A stretch of 64,000 nucleotides of DNA from Zoogloeaceae bacterium (GTDB lineage Bacteria; Pseudomonadota; Gammaproteobacteria; Burkholderiales; Rhodocyclaceae). The notes beneath the pieces are model-generated. The model was not told where the DNA came from and did not search any database. It saw only the letters and a list, made by a program, of their open reading frames with translations. Numbering within the stretch: the first letter of the stretch is position 1; each line of letters starts with the position of its first letter. Location: NCBI GenBank assembly GCA_024235595.1, contig JACKMC010000001.1, forward strand, positions 124,001 through 188,000, in the 5' to 3' direction. The position numbers were made by a program, and so were the translations under genes. Shown here piece after piece: positions 36,857-47,295 of the stretch.

Positions 36857-37771
36857 TCAGAGCGCGACCTCCATACCGTCGAAGGCCACCTCGATGCCGT
36901 GGCGCGTCAGCTCGGCGCGCTCGGCGCTGTCTTCGTCGAGGATGGGGTTGGTGTTGTTGATGTGGATGAGGATCTTGCGGGTAGTGGCCGGCAGGCGATC
37001 GAGCCATTCGAGCATGCCGTCGGGGCCGGACTGCGGCATGTGGCCCATGGCGCGCGAGGTCTTGGCCGAGGCACCGAGGCGGATCATCTCGTCGTCGGTC
37101 CACAAGGTGCCGTCCACCAGCACCACGTCGGCCGCCTGCATCGCCGCCCACACCGCCTCTTCCATCTGCCCCAGGCCGGGCGCGTAGAACAGCCGCCGAC
37201 CGCTGCGCGTATCGGTGATGGTGACGCCGATGTTGTCGCCCGCCTCGGGGCGGTCGCGCCGCGGCGAGTAGGGCGGCGCGTTGCTGGTCAGCGGCAGCGC
37301 GGTGAAGCGCAGGCCGGCGATGGCGTCGATGGCGAAATCCTGCCCGAGGGCGATTTCGTGCCAGTCGATGCCGCAATAGTGTTCGAGCACGCGAAACAGC
37401 GGATTGCCCGTGCTCAGGTCCTCGCGCACCGGGCGGGTGCACCACAGCGCGTGCGGCTGGCGGTGTTCGCGCAGCATGTAGAGGCCAGTGGTGTGGTCGA
37501 TCTGCGCATCGATCAGCACGATCGCGGCAATGCCGGTGTCGCGCAGCGCCCGCCCCGGCTGCAGCACCGCGCAGCGCTGGATCTGCGTGAGGATGTCGGG
37601 CGAGGCGTTGAACAGCGCCCAGTGTTCGTCGTCGCCACTGACGATGATCGACGACTGGGTGCGCGCCGTGGCGCGGATGGTGCCGTTGCGCAGGCCCGCG
37701 CAATTGGGGCAGTTGCAGTTCCACTGCGGAAAGCCACCGCCGGCGCCGGCGCCAAGAACACGGAGTTTCAT
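36857..37771 (-). CDS. pqqB: PQQ synthesis protein PqqB
   Basis: A 304-residue metallo-beta-lactamase-fold protein, proposed to hydroxylate the tyrosine part of the PQQ intermediate. The N-terminus reads LRVLGAGAGGGFPQWNCNCP, with a CxCxxC zinc site, and the C-terminal ligand region reads KILIHINNTNPILDEDS. The metal motif LIDAQIDHTTGLYMLREH replaces the usual HxHxDH, as is normal for PqqB. Confidence 0.95.
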   Translation of the reverse strand: MKLRVLGAGAGGGFPQWNCNCPNCAGLRNGTIRATARTQSSIIVSGDDEHWALFNASPDILTQIQRCAVLQPGRALRDTGIAAIVLIDAQIDHTTGLYMLREHRQPHALWCTRPVREDLSTGNPLFRVLEHYCGIDWHEIALGQDFAIDAIAGLRFTALPLTSNAPPYSPRRDRPEAGDNIGVTITDTRSGRRLFYAPGLGQMEEAVWAAMQAADVVLVDGTLWTDDEMIRLGASAKTSRAMGHMPQSGPDGMLEWLDRLPATTRKILIHINNTNPILDEDSAERAELTRHGIEVAFDGMEVAL

Positions 37772-37820
37772 GAGGTGTGACCGAGGGGTCCGCGAGCGAC
37801 GCCCGCGAACCCGGCCGGCT

Positions 37821-37895
37821 TCAGCGCGAAGCGATGTACATGGTGATTTCGAAGCCGAAGCGGAAATCGGCGGCGGTCGGGGTTTCCCATTTCAT
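37821..37895 (-). CDS. pqqA: PQQ precursor peptide PqqA
   Basis: A 24-residue precursor. It begins MKWETPTAADFRFGFE and has Glu16 and Tyr20 in FEITMY, exactly the E-x3-Y pair that PqqE joins. It ends IASR before the stop. AGGAG lies 8 bases upstream of the ATG. It heads the pqqABCDE operon, 49 bases before pqqB. Confidence 0.95.
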   Translation of the reverse strand: MKWETPTAADFRFGFEITMYIASR

Positions 37896-38090
37896 GATGT
37901 GTCTCCTGAGGTTTTCGGGTCGTCGCGGCGACTGCAAGCCGCGTGAGTCCAGCATGCCGGCTCGCGACCGCCGCCACATCCGTGGAATGTGGACCCTCGA
38001 CTACAGCTTTTCATGAGGCCGTTTCCGCACCGGTCCGGGCTTGGGAGCCGCCCTTCGCTGGTGCACACAATCGCGCCACCACGCACTAGC

Positions 38091-39047
38091 ATGAAGGTCA
38101 TGATCACAAGTCCTCCCCGGTCCGCCTTCCCGCTCGACGTCGGTGACGGCCACCGCCTGCATGTCGAGCAAAGCGGCGCCCCCGACGGCCTGCCGGTAAT
38201 CTGCCTGCACGGCGGGCCGGGCAGCCGCATGGCCGCCGCACACCGGCAGTTCTTCGACGCCACGCGCTACCACATCATCCAGTTCGACCAGCGCGGCTGC
38301 GGCCGAAGCACCCCGCGCGGTGGCCTCGCCCACAACACCACCGCGCATCTGGTGGCCGACATCGAGCGCATTCGCCAGCACCTGGGCATCGACCGCTGGC
38401 TGGTCTTCGGCGGCTCCTGGGGCGCCACGCTGGCGATGGCCTATGCCGCTGCCCACCGCAGCGCCTGCCTCGGCGCCATCCTGCGAGGCGTGTTTCTCGC
38501 CTCGGCCGACGAGCTGAGCCGCTTCTTCGACGACAGCCACCAGCACGCGCCCGCCATCCACGCCCGACTCGCCGCCCTCGCCCCGCCGGGCGCGCGATCC
38601 AAACTCGCCAACTGGCTCCCCGCCGCGCTGCTCGCCGCCAGCCCGAACGACCAGGCCACGCTGAGCGTCGCCTGGATGGCCTGGGAGAACGCGCTCGACA
38701 ACGGTGCCACTGCCCACTTCACCCCGCCAACCGGCGACGCACTCGCCGCCGCCATCGACAAATACCGCGTGCAGGCACACTACCTGCATCACAACTGCTT
38801 TGTCCAAAACGGCTGGTGGCGCGATGCGGCCACGGCAATGGCCGGACTGCCGATGGCGATTGTGCATGGCACGCAAGACCGCATCTGCCACCCCGACAAC
38901 GCCCGCGCGGTGCACGCCGCCTCCACAAGGAGCGTGCTGCAACTGGTCGACGGGTGTGGTCACAGCCCGTTTGCGCCGGCCATGGCGGCGGCGCTGGGTG
39001 AGGCGACGCGGCAATTCGCCGCAAACGGCGGATTCAGCCGGCCTTGA
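38091..39047 (+). CDS. pip: Proline iminopeptidase (alpha/beta hydrolase, S33 family)
   Basis: A 318-residue aminopeptidase that removes N-terminal proline. The family block HGGPGSRM forms the oxyanion side, and FDQRGCGRSTPRG follows. The nucleophile elbow is GGSWGATLA, with Asp and His later (GTQDRICHP, VDGCGHSPFA). The ATG at 38091 is preferred to an upstream start at 37989. It is divergent from pqqA with a 195-base gap. No PqqF/PqqG protease is in the window, so a link to PqqA processing can be asked about but is not shown. Confidence 0.88.
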   Translation: MKVMITSPPRSAFPLDVGDGHRLHVEQSGAPDGLPVICLHGGPGSRMAAAHRQFFDATRYHIIQFDQRGCGRSTPRGGLAHNTTAHLVADIERIRQHLGIDRWLVFGGSWGATLAMAYAAAHRSACLGAILRGVFLASADELSRFFDDSHQHAPAIHARLAALAPPGARSKLANWLPAALLAASPNDQATLSVAWMAWENALDNGATAHFTPPTGDALAAAIDKYRVQAHYLHHNCFVQNGWWRDAATAMAGLPMAIVHGTQDRICHPDNARAVHAASTRSVLQLVDGCGHSPFAPAMAAALGEATRQFAANGGFSRP

Positions 39048-39088
39048 GATCGCAGAAAACAGGGAAGGACAGTGAGGATCGCTCTGGC

Positions 39089-39499
39089 TCAGGGCGTTGC
39101 GGCAGGCGGGCCCGCCATCGGGGTGAACAGATCACCACAATCATCACAGGCAAAGAACCACTCATCACCATCGCAACGGATCACCCCGGTGGCTGCCGCG
39201 CTGATCTGCCAGTCACACAGGCGCTTGCCCGCCTTCAAGGTCCCCTCGATCTGGCACGGTGCGACCGGGTAGTTGTCGCTCAGCGTGCGCGCATCGAGCT
39301 GGCGTGCGCGCTTGAAGAACGCCTGCGCCTCGCTGTGCGTCAGGTCGACATCTGCGGTGGTGCAGGCCGCCGGATCGGAGGAGCTAAAGTCCTGCACATA
39401 TACCGCCGACAGGCTGGCCGTATCGAGCGGCGCCGGCGTACTAACGCAAGCGGCCGTCAGCAGGGCGACAGCCAGGGCGGTTGCGATCTTCATTGCCAT
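39089..39499 (-). CDS. Cys-rich lipoprotein next to amidase (possible immunity protein)
   Basis: A lipoprotein of about 136 residues that I do not recognise. The lipobox is LLTAACVS, predicting periplasmic anchoring. The mature part has six further cysteines, ending in CDGDEWFFACDDCGDLF with a CxxC pair. The start (ATG at 39499 or 39493) overlaps the stop of the upstream amidase gene, so the two are translationally coupled. A small periplasmic partner behind a cytoplasmically made amidase is the layout of effector-immunity pairs (inference). Confidence 0.75.
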   Translation of the reverse strand: MAMKIATALAVALLTAACVSTPAPLDTASLSAVYVQDFSSSDPAACTTADVDLTHSEAQAFFKRARQLDARTLSDNYPVAPCQIEGTLKAGKRLCDWQISAAATGVIRCDGDEWFFACDDCGDLFTPMAGPPAATP

Positions 39500-40092
39500 T
39501 GCGCGCTCGCCGCCTCGCCGGGGTTCTTGTAAGACACCTGAGGATGTTTGAACACATCGCCGCTGTCGAGCGACAGGTGAGCATAAAGCTGATCGAGCAG
39601 CCACTGCAGGCTGTTGAGCTGTGCCGGCGTGAGCGGCTCATAGCTTGCGCTATCAAGATGGCGACCCACCAGTTCGATCCCGATGGAATCGCTATTGACC
39701 GGAAAGCGGTCGGGGTACGCCTTCTGCCGCTCGGTCTGGTCGATTGCCTTGATACGCGCCGCCCAGCCCAAGGCCATGACGTTGGCGATGGCCGCGTCCT
39801 TGCACGCCGCGCCCCTGAGTTCGAGACAGCGCGACTTGATCAGCCGCCCAACGTGGTAGCAGCGCATCCTGATGCTGGCCGTCTGCATGATCCGCCCATC
39901 CTTGGCGATCAGGAAATGCGCGCCGTTACCGCCGGTCGCGTAGGCGTTGAAGGTCGCTTGCGCCGACCCCGAATCGGTCTGGTGCACCACGATGGCACGA
40001 ATGCGCTGCAGCGCGCCGTGCTCGATGTGCGAATGGCGCTGATGCTGCACGTTGGACGAAACGAGCATTCCGGCAGTGTCGAATGACGACAT
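39490..40092 (-). CDS. N-acetylmuramoyl-L-alanine amidase, Amidase_2 type (possible toxin)
   Basis: A 200-residue protein of the Amidase_2/peptidoglycan-recognition fold. The zinc ligands appear to be His in RAIVVHQTDSGS, His in RCYHVGRL and a C-terminal His in KHPQVSYKNPGEA. Where AmpD has a DPG motif, this protein has NPG. It has no signal peptide, unlike housekeeping amidases that act in the periplasm, so it would need another way out, for example type VI secretion. No T6SS genes are in the window. The downstream lipoprotein overlaps it. Confidence 0.78.
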   Translation of the reverse strand: MSSFDTAGMLVSSNVQHQRHSHIEHGALQRIRAIVVHQTDSGSAQATFNAYATGGNGAHFLIAKDGRIMQTASIRMRCYHVGRLIKSRCLELRGAACKDAAIANVMALGWAARIKAIDQTERQKAYPDRFPVNSDSIGIELVGRHLDSASYEPLTPAQLNSLQWLLDQLYAHLSLDSGDVFKHPQVSYKNPGEAASAQWQ

Positions 40093-40578
40093 GTTTTGTC
40101 CTGTCTGGCACGATCAAGGTCGCCAAAGAATATGACAAAGATATTCATCGGGACAAGCCTGCCCGGCAGCGCCTCACGATTCAAGCCGCCGGCGCCGCGC
40201 TCAACCGATAGCTGGCACATCCAGGATGCACCGCAAGCAGATCACGCCACAACGCGCCGCGATAGGGGCAATCTGTTCGAACTTTCGACAAGACAGTTCG
40301 GACAGACGCGCACGGAGCGGCGCAGATGTTGGATTTCAAGACTTGACCGCGACTTCGCGGGACGACGGGCGACTGATTGGCGCGTGCGATCGGCGCCGCT
40401 TCGGTCGAAAAGAGCTTCGCCATGCTACGAAACCAGACCAGAGCCCCAGACCCCCCGCAATGATTCACAACGGGTTCATCGTAAGGAAGTCGGTGGTCGC
40501 GGCGACCAACACCGTGACACATGCACCGGCTAGCGTTGTTGCGGAATGCCGACCATCGAACGATCGAGGAGTACGGAA
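40093..40578. other. Intergenic region, no gene recognised
   Basis: 486 bases between the divergent amidase and pseudogene. Open frames are short and lack family character. Base composition appears slightly less GC-rich than in the core genes. Confidence 0.4.
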
Positions 40579-41352
40579 ATGGCACTGGCAGGCAAAACGG
40601 CATTGGTGACGGGCTCGATCAGCGGGATCGGCCTGGGCATCGCAGAGGCGCTCGCACGGGCTGGCGTAAACGTCGTCCTCAATGGAATGAGTGAAGCGGC
40701 ACAGATCGCGGAGACGCGCAGGCCAGCGGTGTGAGCGTCGGTTACGAGCGCGCCGACGTGAGCCAGCCCGCGGCAATCGAGGCGATGTTCGCGTCAGTGC
40801 TGGCAGGCTCCGGGCAGGTCGGTCTTCTCGTCAACAAGGCCGGCATCCAGCATGTGCCGCCGGTCGACGATTTTCCGGTCGCAAAGCGGGACGCGATCAT
40901 GGCGATCAATCTCAGCGCGGCATTTCATACCGTTCACCATGTCTTGCCCGGCATGAAGTCGCAGCGGTGGGGGCGCATCCTGAATATCGCGTCGGCCCAC
41001 GCGTTGCTTGCTTCGCCCTACGATTCCGTCTACGAGGGGGCCCAACACGGCATCGCGGGTCTCACCAGGACGGGGGCGCTGGAGGTCGCCGAGGCGGGTG
41101 TGACGGCCAACGCGATCCGTCCCGGCTATGTGTGGCCCCCCGCCGGTCGAACAGCAGATCCCCGAAACCGCCCGTGCACGCGGAATCTCCGAACAGCAGG
41201 TGATCAATGATGTGCTGCTCTTGGCGCCGCCGACCAAGCAGTTCGCGGCGATAGCGCAGGTGGCCGCACCGGCGGTGTTTCCGGCAAGCGACGATGCCGC
41301 CTCGATCGCCGGCACCATCCAGCCGATGAACGCTGGCTGGACGGCTCACTGA
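40579..41352 (+). pseudogene. Decayed short-chain dehydrogenase (3-hydroxybutyrate dehydrogenase-like)
   Basis: Three frames together cover an almost complete SDR. The first part has the NAD-binding motif ALVTGSISGIGLGIAEALAR. The reading frame shifts around 40700-40730 to a second part with INLSAAFHTVHHVLPGM and NIASAHALLASPYDSVYEGA. It shifts again near 41135-41145 to the tail IPETARARGISEQQVINDVL. That tail is characteristic of D-3-hydroxybutyrate dehydrogenase. The catalytic YxxxK is now YEGAQ, with Lys replaced by Gln, and the NNAG motif reads NKAG. Two frameshifts plus lost catalytic residues mean it is inactive. Confidence 0.88.
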
Positions 41353-41376
41353 GGGCTGCTTGAAGGAGACCCGAGC

Positions 41377-41604
41377 ATGAACGAAGACGACGTTCTGAAT
41401 CTGACTTCGATGCCGACGGCGTCGCCCCCAGTGGTCCTCGACCGGTCCGGAGCGCGAATCGCTCCTCGGGGTCGGAGCTCGTGGCCGAACCGCAACACGA
41501 CGCAAGGCCTTCCTGCACTGGCCGCTTCTGTCGTTCCTTCTTTCTCCGTCACGCCGACGGCACAAAAAAACGGCGACCGTTCGATCGCCGTTTCTGTCGC
41601 ATGA
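41377..41604 (+). CDS. Doubtful short ORF after the pseudogene
   Basis: A possible 75-residue product that I do not recognise. In its favour is AAGGAG about 9 bases before the ATG. Against it, the C-terminal third runs through the proX terminator, and the sequence (NLTSMPTASPPVVLDRSG) looks like the N-terminal scrap of a longer lost gene. It is probably a remnant of the same decayed locus. Confidence 0.2.
   Translation: MNEDDVLNLTSMPTASPPVVLDRSGARIAPRGRSSWPNRNTTQGLPALAASVVPSFSVTPTAQKNGDRSIAVSVA
41568..41593 (-). terminator. Rho-independent terminator of proVWX
   Basis: Nine-bp arms AAACGGCGA and TCGCCGTTT surround an 8-base loop. On the minus strand the hairpin is followed by a run of seven T residues. 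It lies 27 bases past the proX stop. Confidence 0.88.
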
Positions 41605-41619
41605 CGCCGTCGCCAGCGC

Positions 41620-42636
41620 TTACTTCGCTGCTTCGCGTGCAGCCTTCAGCCAGCCATCATAGGTGGCTCGATGGGCCTTGATCCAGCCTGCAACGTGGCG
41701 CTCGATGTCGGCCGGCTTGTTCTCGCCGTCACGCATGCGCTTGTTCTGGGCGCTGATGTCGTTGTTGGAGAGCTTCATCTCCGCGAACAGCTTGCCTGCG
41801 GCCGGATTCGCCTCGACCCATGCGCGGTTGGCGACGATGTGCTGGTTATTGGCCTGGAAGCCGTAGTTCGAACCATCGGGCAGCGAGGTATCGACATCCT
41901 TGCGCTCGCCGGGCAGGCTCGAGAAGGGCACCTGCAGCCACACCACGTCCTTGTTGGGGACGAGTACGCCGCTCACCCAGTACGGGGTCCAGGTGTAATA
42001 GAAGATCGGCTGGCCCTGCTTGTAACGGGCGATGGTGTCGGCGATGATGGCCGCGTAGGAGCCCTGGCGGTGAGTCACCGTGTCGCGCAGCCCGTAGGCA
42101 TCGAGGTGATGTTCGATCACCTTCTCGCAGCCCCAGCCCGGGTTGCAACCGGCCAGGTCGGCCTTGCCGTCGCCGTCGGAATCGAAGAGCTTGGCGAGCT
42201 TGGGGTCCTTGAGCTGGTCGACGCTCTTGATGCCGTACTTTTCGGCGGTTTTCTTGTCGATCAGGTAGCCCTGCAGCGCACCCTCGGAATAGACGCCTTC
42301 ACGGTAGAGCTTGGCGTCACCGCCGGCCTTCTCGTAGAAATCCACATGCAGCGGATTCCAGTGATCGGCCATGAAGGTGGCGTCGCCGTTGCCCAGCGCG
42401 ATGTGGCCGGCCGCGTATTCGATCTCCTTGATCGGCTGCACCGTGTAGCCAAGGTCCTTCAGTGCCTGCATCACCAGCTCGGTCTGGAAGGTCTCTTCGG
42501 CGATCGAGCTCTTGATCGGCTGCACCGTCACGCCCTTGCCGGGCATATCGGTCGCTGCGGAAGCCGTCAGCGACAGTGTCGAACAAAGGGCGATCGCCAT
42601 GCCGCCGAACATCGTCTTCAGGAAAGTTCTCTTCAT
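41620..42636 (-). CDS. proX: Glycine betaine/proline ABC transporter substrate-binding protein ProX
   Basis: A periplasmic binding protein of 338 residues. The ATG at 42636 begins a signal peptide (KTMFGGMAIALCSTLSLTASAA). The mature protein matches ProX: GKGVTVQPIKSSIAEETFQT, then ATFMADHWNPLHVDFYE, GCNPGWGCEKVIEHHL and FYYTWTPYWVSG. These include the aromatic residues that cage quaternary amines. It is the last gene of proVWX. A longer frame running back into proW is only a shadow. Confidence 0.94.
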   Translation of the reverse strand: MKRTFLKTMFGGMAIALCSTLSLTASAATDMPGKGVTVQPIKSSIAEETFQTELVMQALKDLGYTVQPIKEIEYAAGHIALGNGDATFMADHWNPLHVDFYEKAGGDAKLYREGVYSEGALQGYLIDKKTAEKYGIKSVDQLKDPKLAKLFDSDGDGKADLAGCNPGWGCEKVIEHHLDAYGLRDTVTHRQGSYAAIIADTIARYKQGQPIFYYTWTPYWVSGVLVPNKDVVWLQVPFSSLPGERKDVDTSLPDGSNYGFQANNQHIVANRAWVEANPAAGKLFAEMKLSNNDISAQNKRMRDGENKPADIERHVAGWIKAHRATYDGWLKAAREAAK

Positions 42637-42677
42637 GGATCGGTACTCCTCTATCGTGATTCGATTGCTGGCCGCGC

Positions 42678-43859
42678 TCAGGCGTGGCCATGTTCCGTTT
42701 TCGTGCCTGCGGCACCGGGCGCGCGGCGCTTGAGGGCCATCAAGGCGCCCAGCGGGCCGCTCTCGTACCAGCGGCCGCGCTTGCGCTCGCGGTTCGCCAT
42801 CGCCTGGGTGATGCGGTCGAGCACGATCGCGAGGATCACGATGCCCAGCCCGCCGATCGTGGCGAGTCCCATGTCGAGCCGTCCGATGCCGCGCAGCACC
42901 ATCTGGCCAAGCCCCCCCACCGCGATCATCGAGGCGATCACCACCATCGACAACGCCAGCATCAAGGTCTGGTTGATGCCGGCCATGATGGTCGGCATGG
43001 CCAGCGGCAACTGCACCTTGGTGAGCAACTGCCAGGGCGATGCACCGAAGGCCCGCGAGGCCTCGATGAGATCGGGCCTGACCTGGCGGATGCCGAGGTT
43101 GGTCAGGCGGATGAAGGGCGGCAGGGCGAAGACGATGGTGACCATCACGCCCGGCACGTTGCCGATCCCGAACAGCATCACCACCGGCACCAGGTAGACG
43201 AAGGCCGGGGTGGTCTGCATGGCGTCGAGTATCGGCCTGGCGAGCCCCTCGATGCGGTCGTTGCGCGCCATCAGGATGCCCAGCGGCAGACCCAGCACCA
43301 TGCAGAAGAACACCGAGGTGATCACCAGTGCGAGGGTGACCATGGCTTCGTCCCAGGCGCCGATGAGGCCGATCACGATCAGCGAGATCACCGTGCCGAT
43401 GGCCAGCCGGCGGCCGCTTGCCTGCCACGCCACCAGCGCGATCAGGGCGATCATCAGGAAGGGCGGCACCGCCAGCAGGCCGTGCTCGATACCGGTGAGG
43501 CTGGCATCGATCGGCACCCGGATGGCCTGGAAAGCGGGGCGGAAGTGGTCGACGACCCAGGTGAGGCCGCTATCGACCCAGTCGTCCAGCGGAATCACGG
43601 CTTCGTTGAAGGGGTGAACCACGTCGAACGGCGTGTCGGCAGCCTGGGTTGGCGCCTGGCCGAGCCAGTCGCCGCCATCGACGGGTGCTGCAACGCCGTC
43701 TGTGGGCGGCGCGGCCGCGCCGTCTGCGGGTGACGACCAGGGATTGGATTCGCTTGCCGCGGGCGTTTCGGCGGATCCGCCTGCCCAGGGGTTGCTGGCG
43801 GGTGCGGCGGCTGCCTCGCTTGGCGGTGCAGCCCAGGGATTGCTGGCTTGTTCGCTCAT
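42678..43859 (-). CDS. proW: Glycine betaine/proline ABC transporter permease ProW
   Basis: A 393-residue inner-membrane permease. The unusual N-terminal tail of about 70 residues is Ala/Pro-rich, with three NPW motifs spaced about 16 residues apart, similar in kind to the long ProW tail of E. coli. The membrane domain carries the EAA-type loop EASRAFGASPWQLLTKVQLP. Its start overlaps the proV stop (ATGA). Confidence 0.94.
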   Translation of the reverse strand: MSEQASNPWAAPPSEAAAAPASNPWAGGSAETPAASESNPWSSPADGAAAPPTDGVAAPVDGGDWLGQAPTQAADTPFDVVHPFNEAVIPLDDWVDSGLTWVVDHFRPAFQAIRVPIDASLTGIEHGLLAVPPFLMIALIALVAWQASGRRLAIGTVISLIVIGLIGAWDEAMVTLALVITSVFFCMVLGLPLGILMARNDRIEGLARPILDAMQTTPAFVYLVPVVMLFGIGNVPGVMVTIVFALPPFIRLTNLGIRQVRPDLIEASRAFGASPWQLLTKVQLPLAMPTIMAGINQTLMLALSMVVIASMIAVGGLGQMVLRGIGRLDMGLATIGGLGIVILAIVLDRITQAMANRERKRGRWYESGPLGALMALKRRAPGAAGTKTEHGHA

Positions 43860-45133
43860 TGGCTGGCCTCCGTGGTCGTTGTGGGTTCCTCGACGATCGC
43901 TGCTTGCGGCTCGGCCTTCGCGGTCTCCTGCTCGGAAGTCGATACCTGCTGGTGCAGGAACTCGAGCATGGTGTTGCGGGTGATGGCGCCGCGATAGCGA
44001 CCCTTTCCGTCCACCACCGGCAGGCCGTATGGATAGCGCGTGAGCGGTTCGAACAGGTCGGTGATCGACTGCCCTTCGGTGACCACGTGCATGTCCGGCA
44101 GGAAAGCCTGGCGCAGCTTGGGATCGTCGCTCTCGCGCGCCGCCTTCTTGAGCGACTCGACCGACACCACACCCATCAGGCGCTGGTCGGGACTGACCAC
44201 GTAGCCGAACTCGCGGTCGTGCGAGCGCAGCCGCTCGAGCGCGCTGCGCACCCCCATGCCCGCGTGGTCGATGATGTTGACCTGGGTCTTGCGGGCAATG
44301 TCGGCGGCCGACAGGATCGAGGTCGCGTCGACGCCGCGGAAGAAGGAGCGCACATAGTCGTTGGCCGGGTTGCGCAGGATCTCTTCGGCCGTGCCCACCT
44401 GCACCACGTTGCCGCCTTCCATGATCGCGATGCGATCGCCGATGCGGATCGCCTCGTCGAGGTCGTGGGAGATGAAGATGATGGTGCGCTTGTGGCCCGC
44501 CTGGAGTTTCACCAGTTCATCCTGCATCTCGGTACGGATCAGCGGATCGAGCGCCGAGAAGGCTTCGTCCATGAGCAGCACTTCGGGATCGTTGGCCAGC
44601 GCTCGCGCCAGACCGACCCGCTGCTGCATGCCGCCCGAGAGCTCGTCCGGATAGCTCGCCGCCCATTCGGCGAGGCCGACCTGTTCGAGTGCCACCAGGG
44701 CACGCTGGTTGCGCTTGTCCTCGGGCTCACCGGCAAGCATCAGGCCGAAGGCGGTGTTCTCGAGCACTGTGAGGTGAGGCATCAGCGCAAACGATTGGAA
44801 CACCATGCTGATGCTGCGGCGACGGAACTCGCGCAATTCGAGCTCGGACATCCTGGCGATGTCGCGATCATCCACCAGCACCTGGCCGGAAGTCGGCTCG
44901 ATGAGGCGGTTGAGCAGGCGCACCAGCGTGGATTTGCCCGATCCGGAGAGGCCCATGACGACGAAGATCTCGCCTTCAAAGACCTCGAAGGAGGCGTCGT
45001 TGACGCCCAGGGTGTGCCCGGTCCGGGCGAAGATTTCGGCTTTGTCGAGGCCTTGCTCGACCAGCTTCATGGCGCCGCGGGGATCATCCCCGAAGACTTT
45101 GTAGAGGTTCTTTATGACCAGCTTTGGCTTCAT
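43856..45133 (-). CDS. proV: Glycine betaine/proline ABC transporter ATP-binding protein ProV
   Basis: A 425-residue ATPase. Walker A is GLSGSGKSTLVRLLNRL, the signature LSGGMQQRVGLARAL and Walker B LLMDEAFSALDPLIR. Tandem CBS domains at the C-terminus (from about residue 280) sense ionic strength in related OpuA/ProV proteins. It is the first gene of proVWX and should respond to high osmolarity. Confidence 0.95.
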   Translation of the reverse strand: MKPKLVIKNLYKVFGDDPRGAMKLVEQGLDKAEIFARTGHTLGVNDASFEVFEGEIFVVMGLSGSGKSTLVRLLNRLIEPTSGQVLVDDRDIARMSELELREFRRRSISMVFQSFALMPHLTVLENTAFGLMLAGEPEDKRNQRALVALEQVGLAEWAASYPDELSGGMQQRVGLARALANDPEVLLMDEAFSALDPLIRTEMQDELVKLQAGHKRTIIFISHDLDEAIRIGDRIAIMEGGNVVQVGTAEEILRNPANDYVRSFFRGVDATSILSAADIARKTQVNIIDHAGMGVRSALERLRSHDREFGYVVSPDQRLMGVVSVESLKKAARESDDPKLRQAFLPDMHVVTEGQSITDLFEPLTRYPYGLPVVDGKGRYRGAITRNTMLEFLHQQVSTSEQETAKAEPQAAIVEEPTTTTEASQ

Positions 45134-45423
45134 TCAATGAATGCCGGCGCGCGGGACTGGATCACTTCACATGGAAGAAACCTGATCGGCTCACACTCAA
45201 CCGGAAAAGGTCCGGCGACGACCGACGAGGGGCCGGTAAATGCATGAATCGATTCGCCAGATCGCAGCAGATGTCGCCTTGTAGGAGACTCTGAAACGCC
45301 AGCTCTACGTGATTGGTAAGCCAAAACTATAACAAATACGTTCGTTCAAATATAGTTTTTAGGAAAGTAATTGCAAAAAACTATCGAACAGCACACGCTC
45401 CAGCAGCGGCTTGCGGATACGGA
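45134..45423. promoter_or_regulatory. AT-rich control region upstream of proVWX
   Basis: The gap before proV contains an AT-rich block around 45315-45385, well outside the usual base composition. A promoter here would fit osmotic control of proVWX, but I cannot assign hexamers. Confidence 0.4.
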
Positions 45424-45452
45424 AAAGCCCGTGCCGACAACGGTCACGGGCT
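45424..45452 (-). terminator. Rho-independent terminator of the ABC-F gene
   Basis: Nine-bp arms AAGCCCGTG and CACGGGCTT flank an 11-base loop, followed on the minus strand by TTCC after the arm's own TT. It lies 20 bases past the ABC-F stop. Confidence 0.75.
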
Positions 45453-45472
45453 TCGTTTGGGGCCGCTGCTGA

Positions 45473-47092
<1,620 letters not shown>

Positions 47093-47117
47093 GTGCTGAC
47101 TTCCTGCAAAAAACAAA

Positions 47118-47139
47118 GCGCCGGGCGAGCGGCCGGCGC
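47118..47139 (-). terminator. Likely terminator of the MFS gene
   Basis: Seven-bp arms GCGCCGG and CCGGCGC with an 8-base loop. On the minus strand they are followed by TTTGTTTTTT. It lies between the MFS gene end and the ABC-F start, and so separates the two transcripts. Confidence 0.75.
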
Positions 47140-47295
47140 ACTTTCGGCACGATTCTATCATTCCTTGAAGTGGGAATCCTCACTTGGGCAGCTTCGGACG
47201 CTGGTGCCGGGAATGGCCCGTTCATCCATCTCCCGGGTGCGCTCGAAGCCGACGATCGGATCGCGCATTCGCTGCCCGGAAAGCCCCTTCGAAGC

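Noticed and set aside
41620..43428. An apparent 602-residue fusion of ProW and ProX
   Set aside because: The N-terminal part is an off-frame reading of proW. ProX has its own ATG and signal peptide at 42636.
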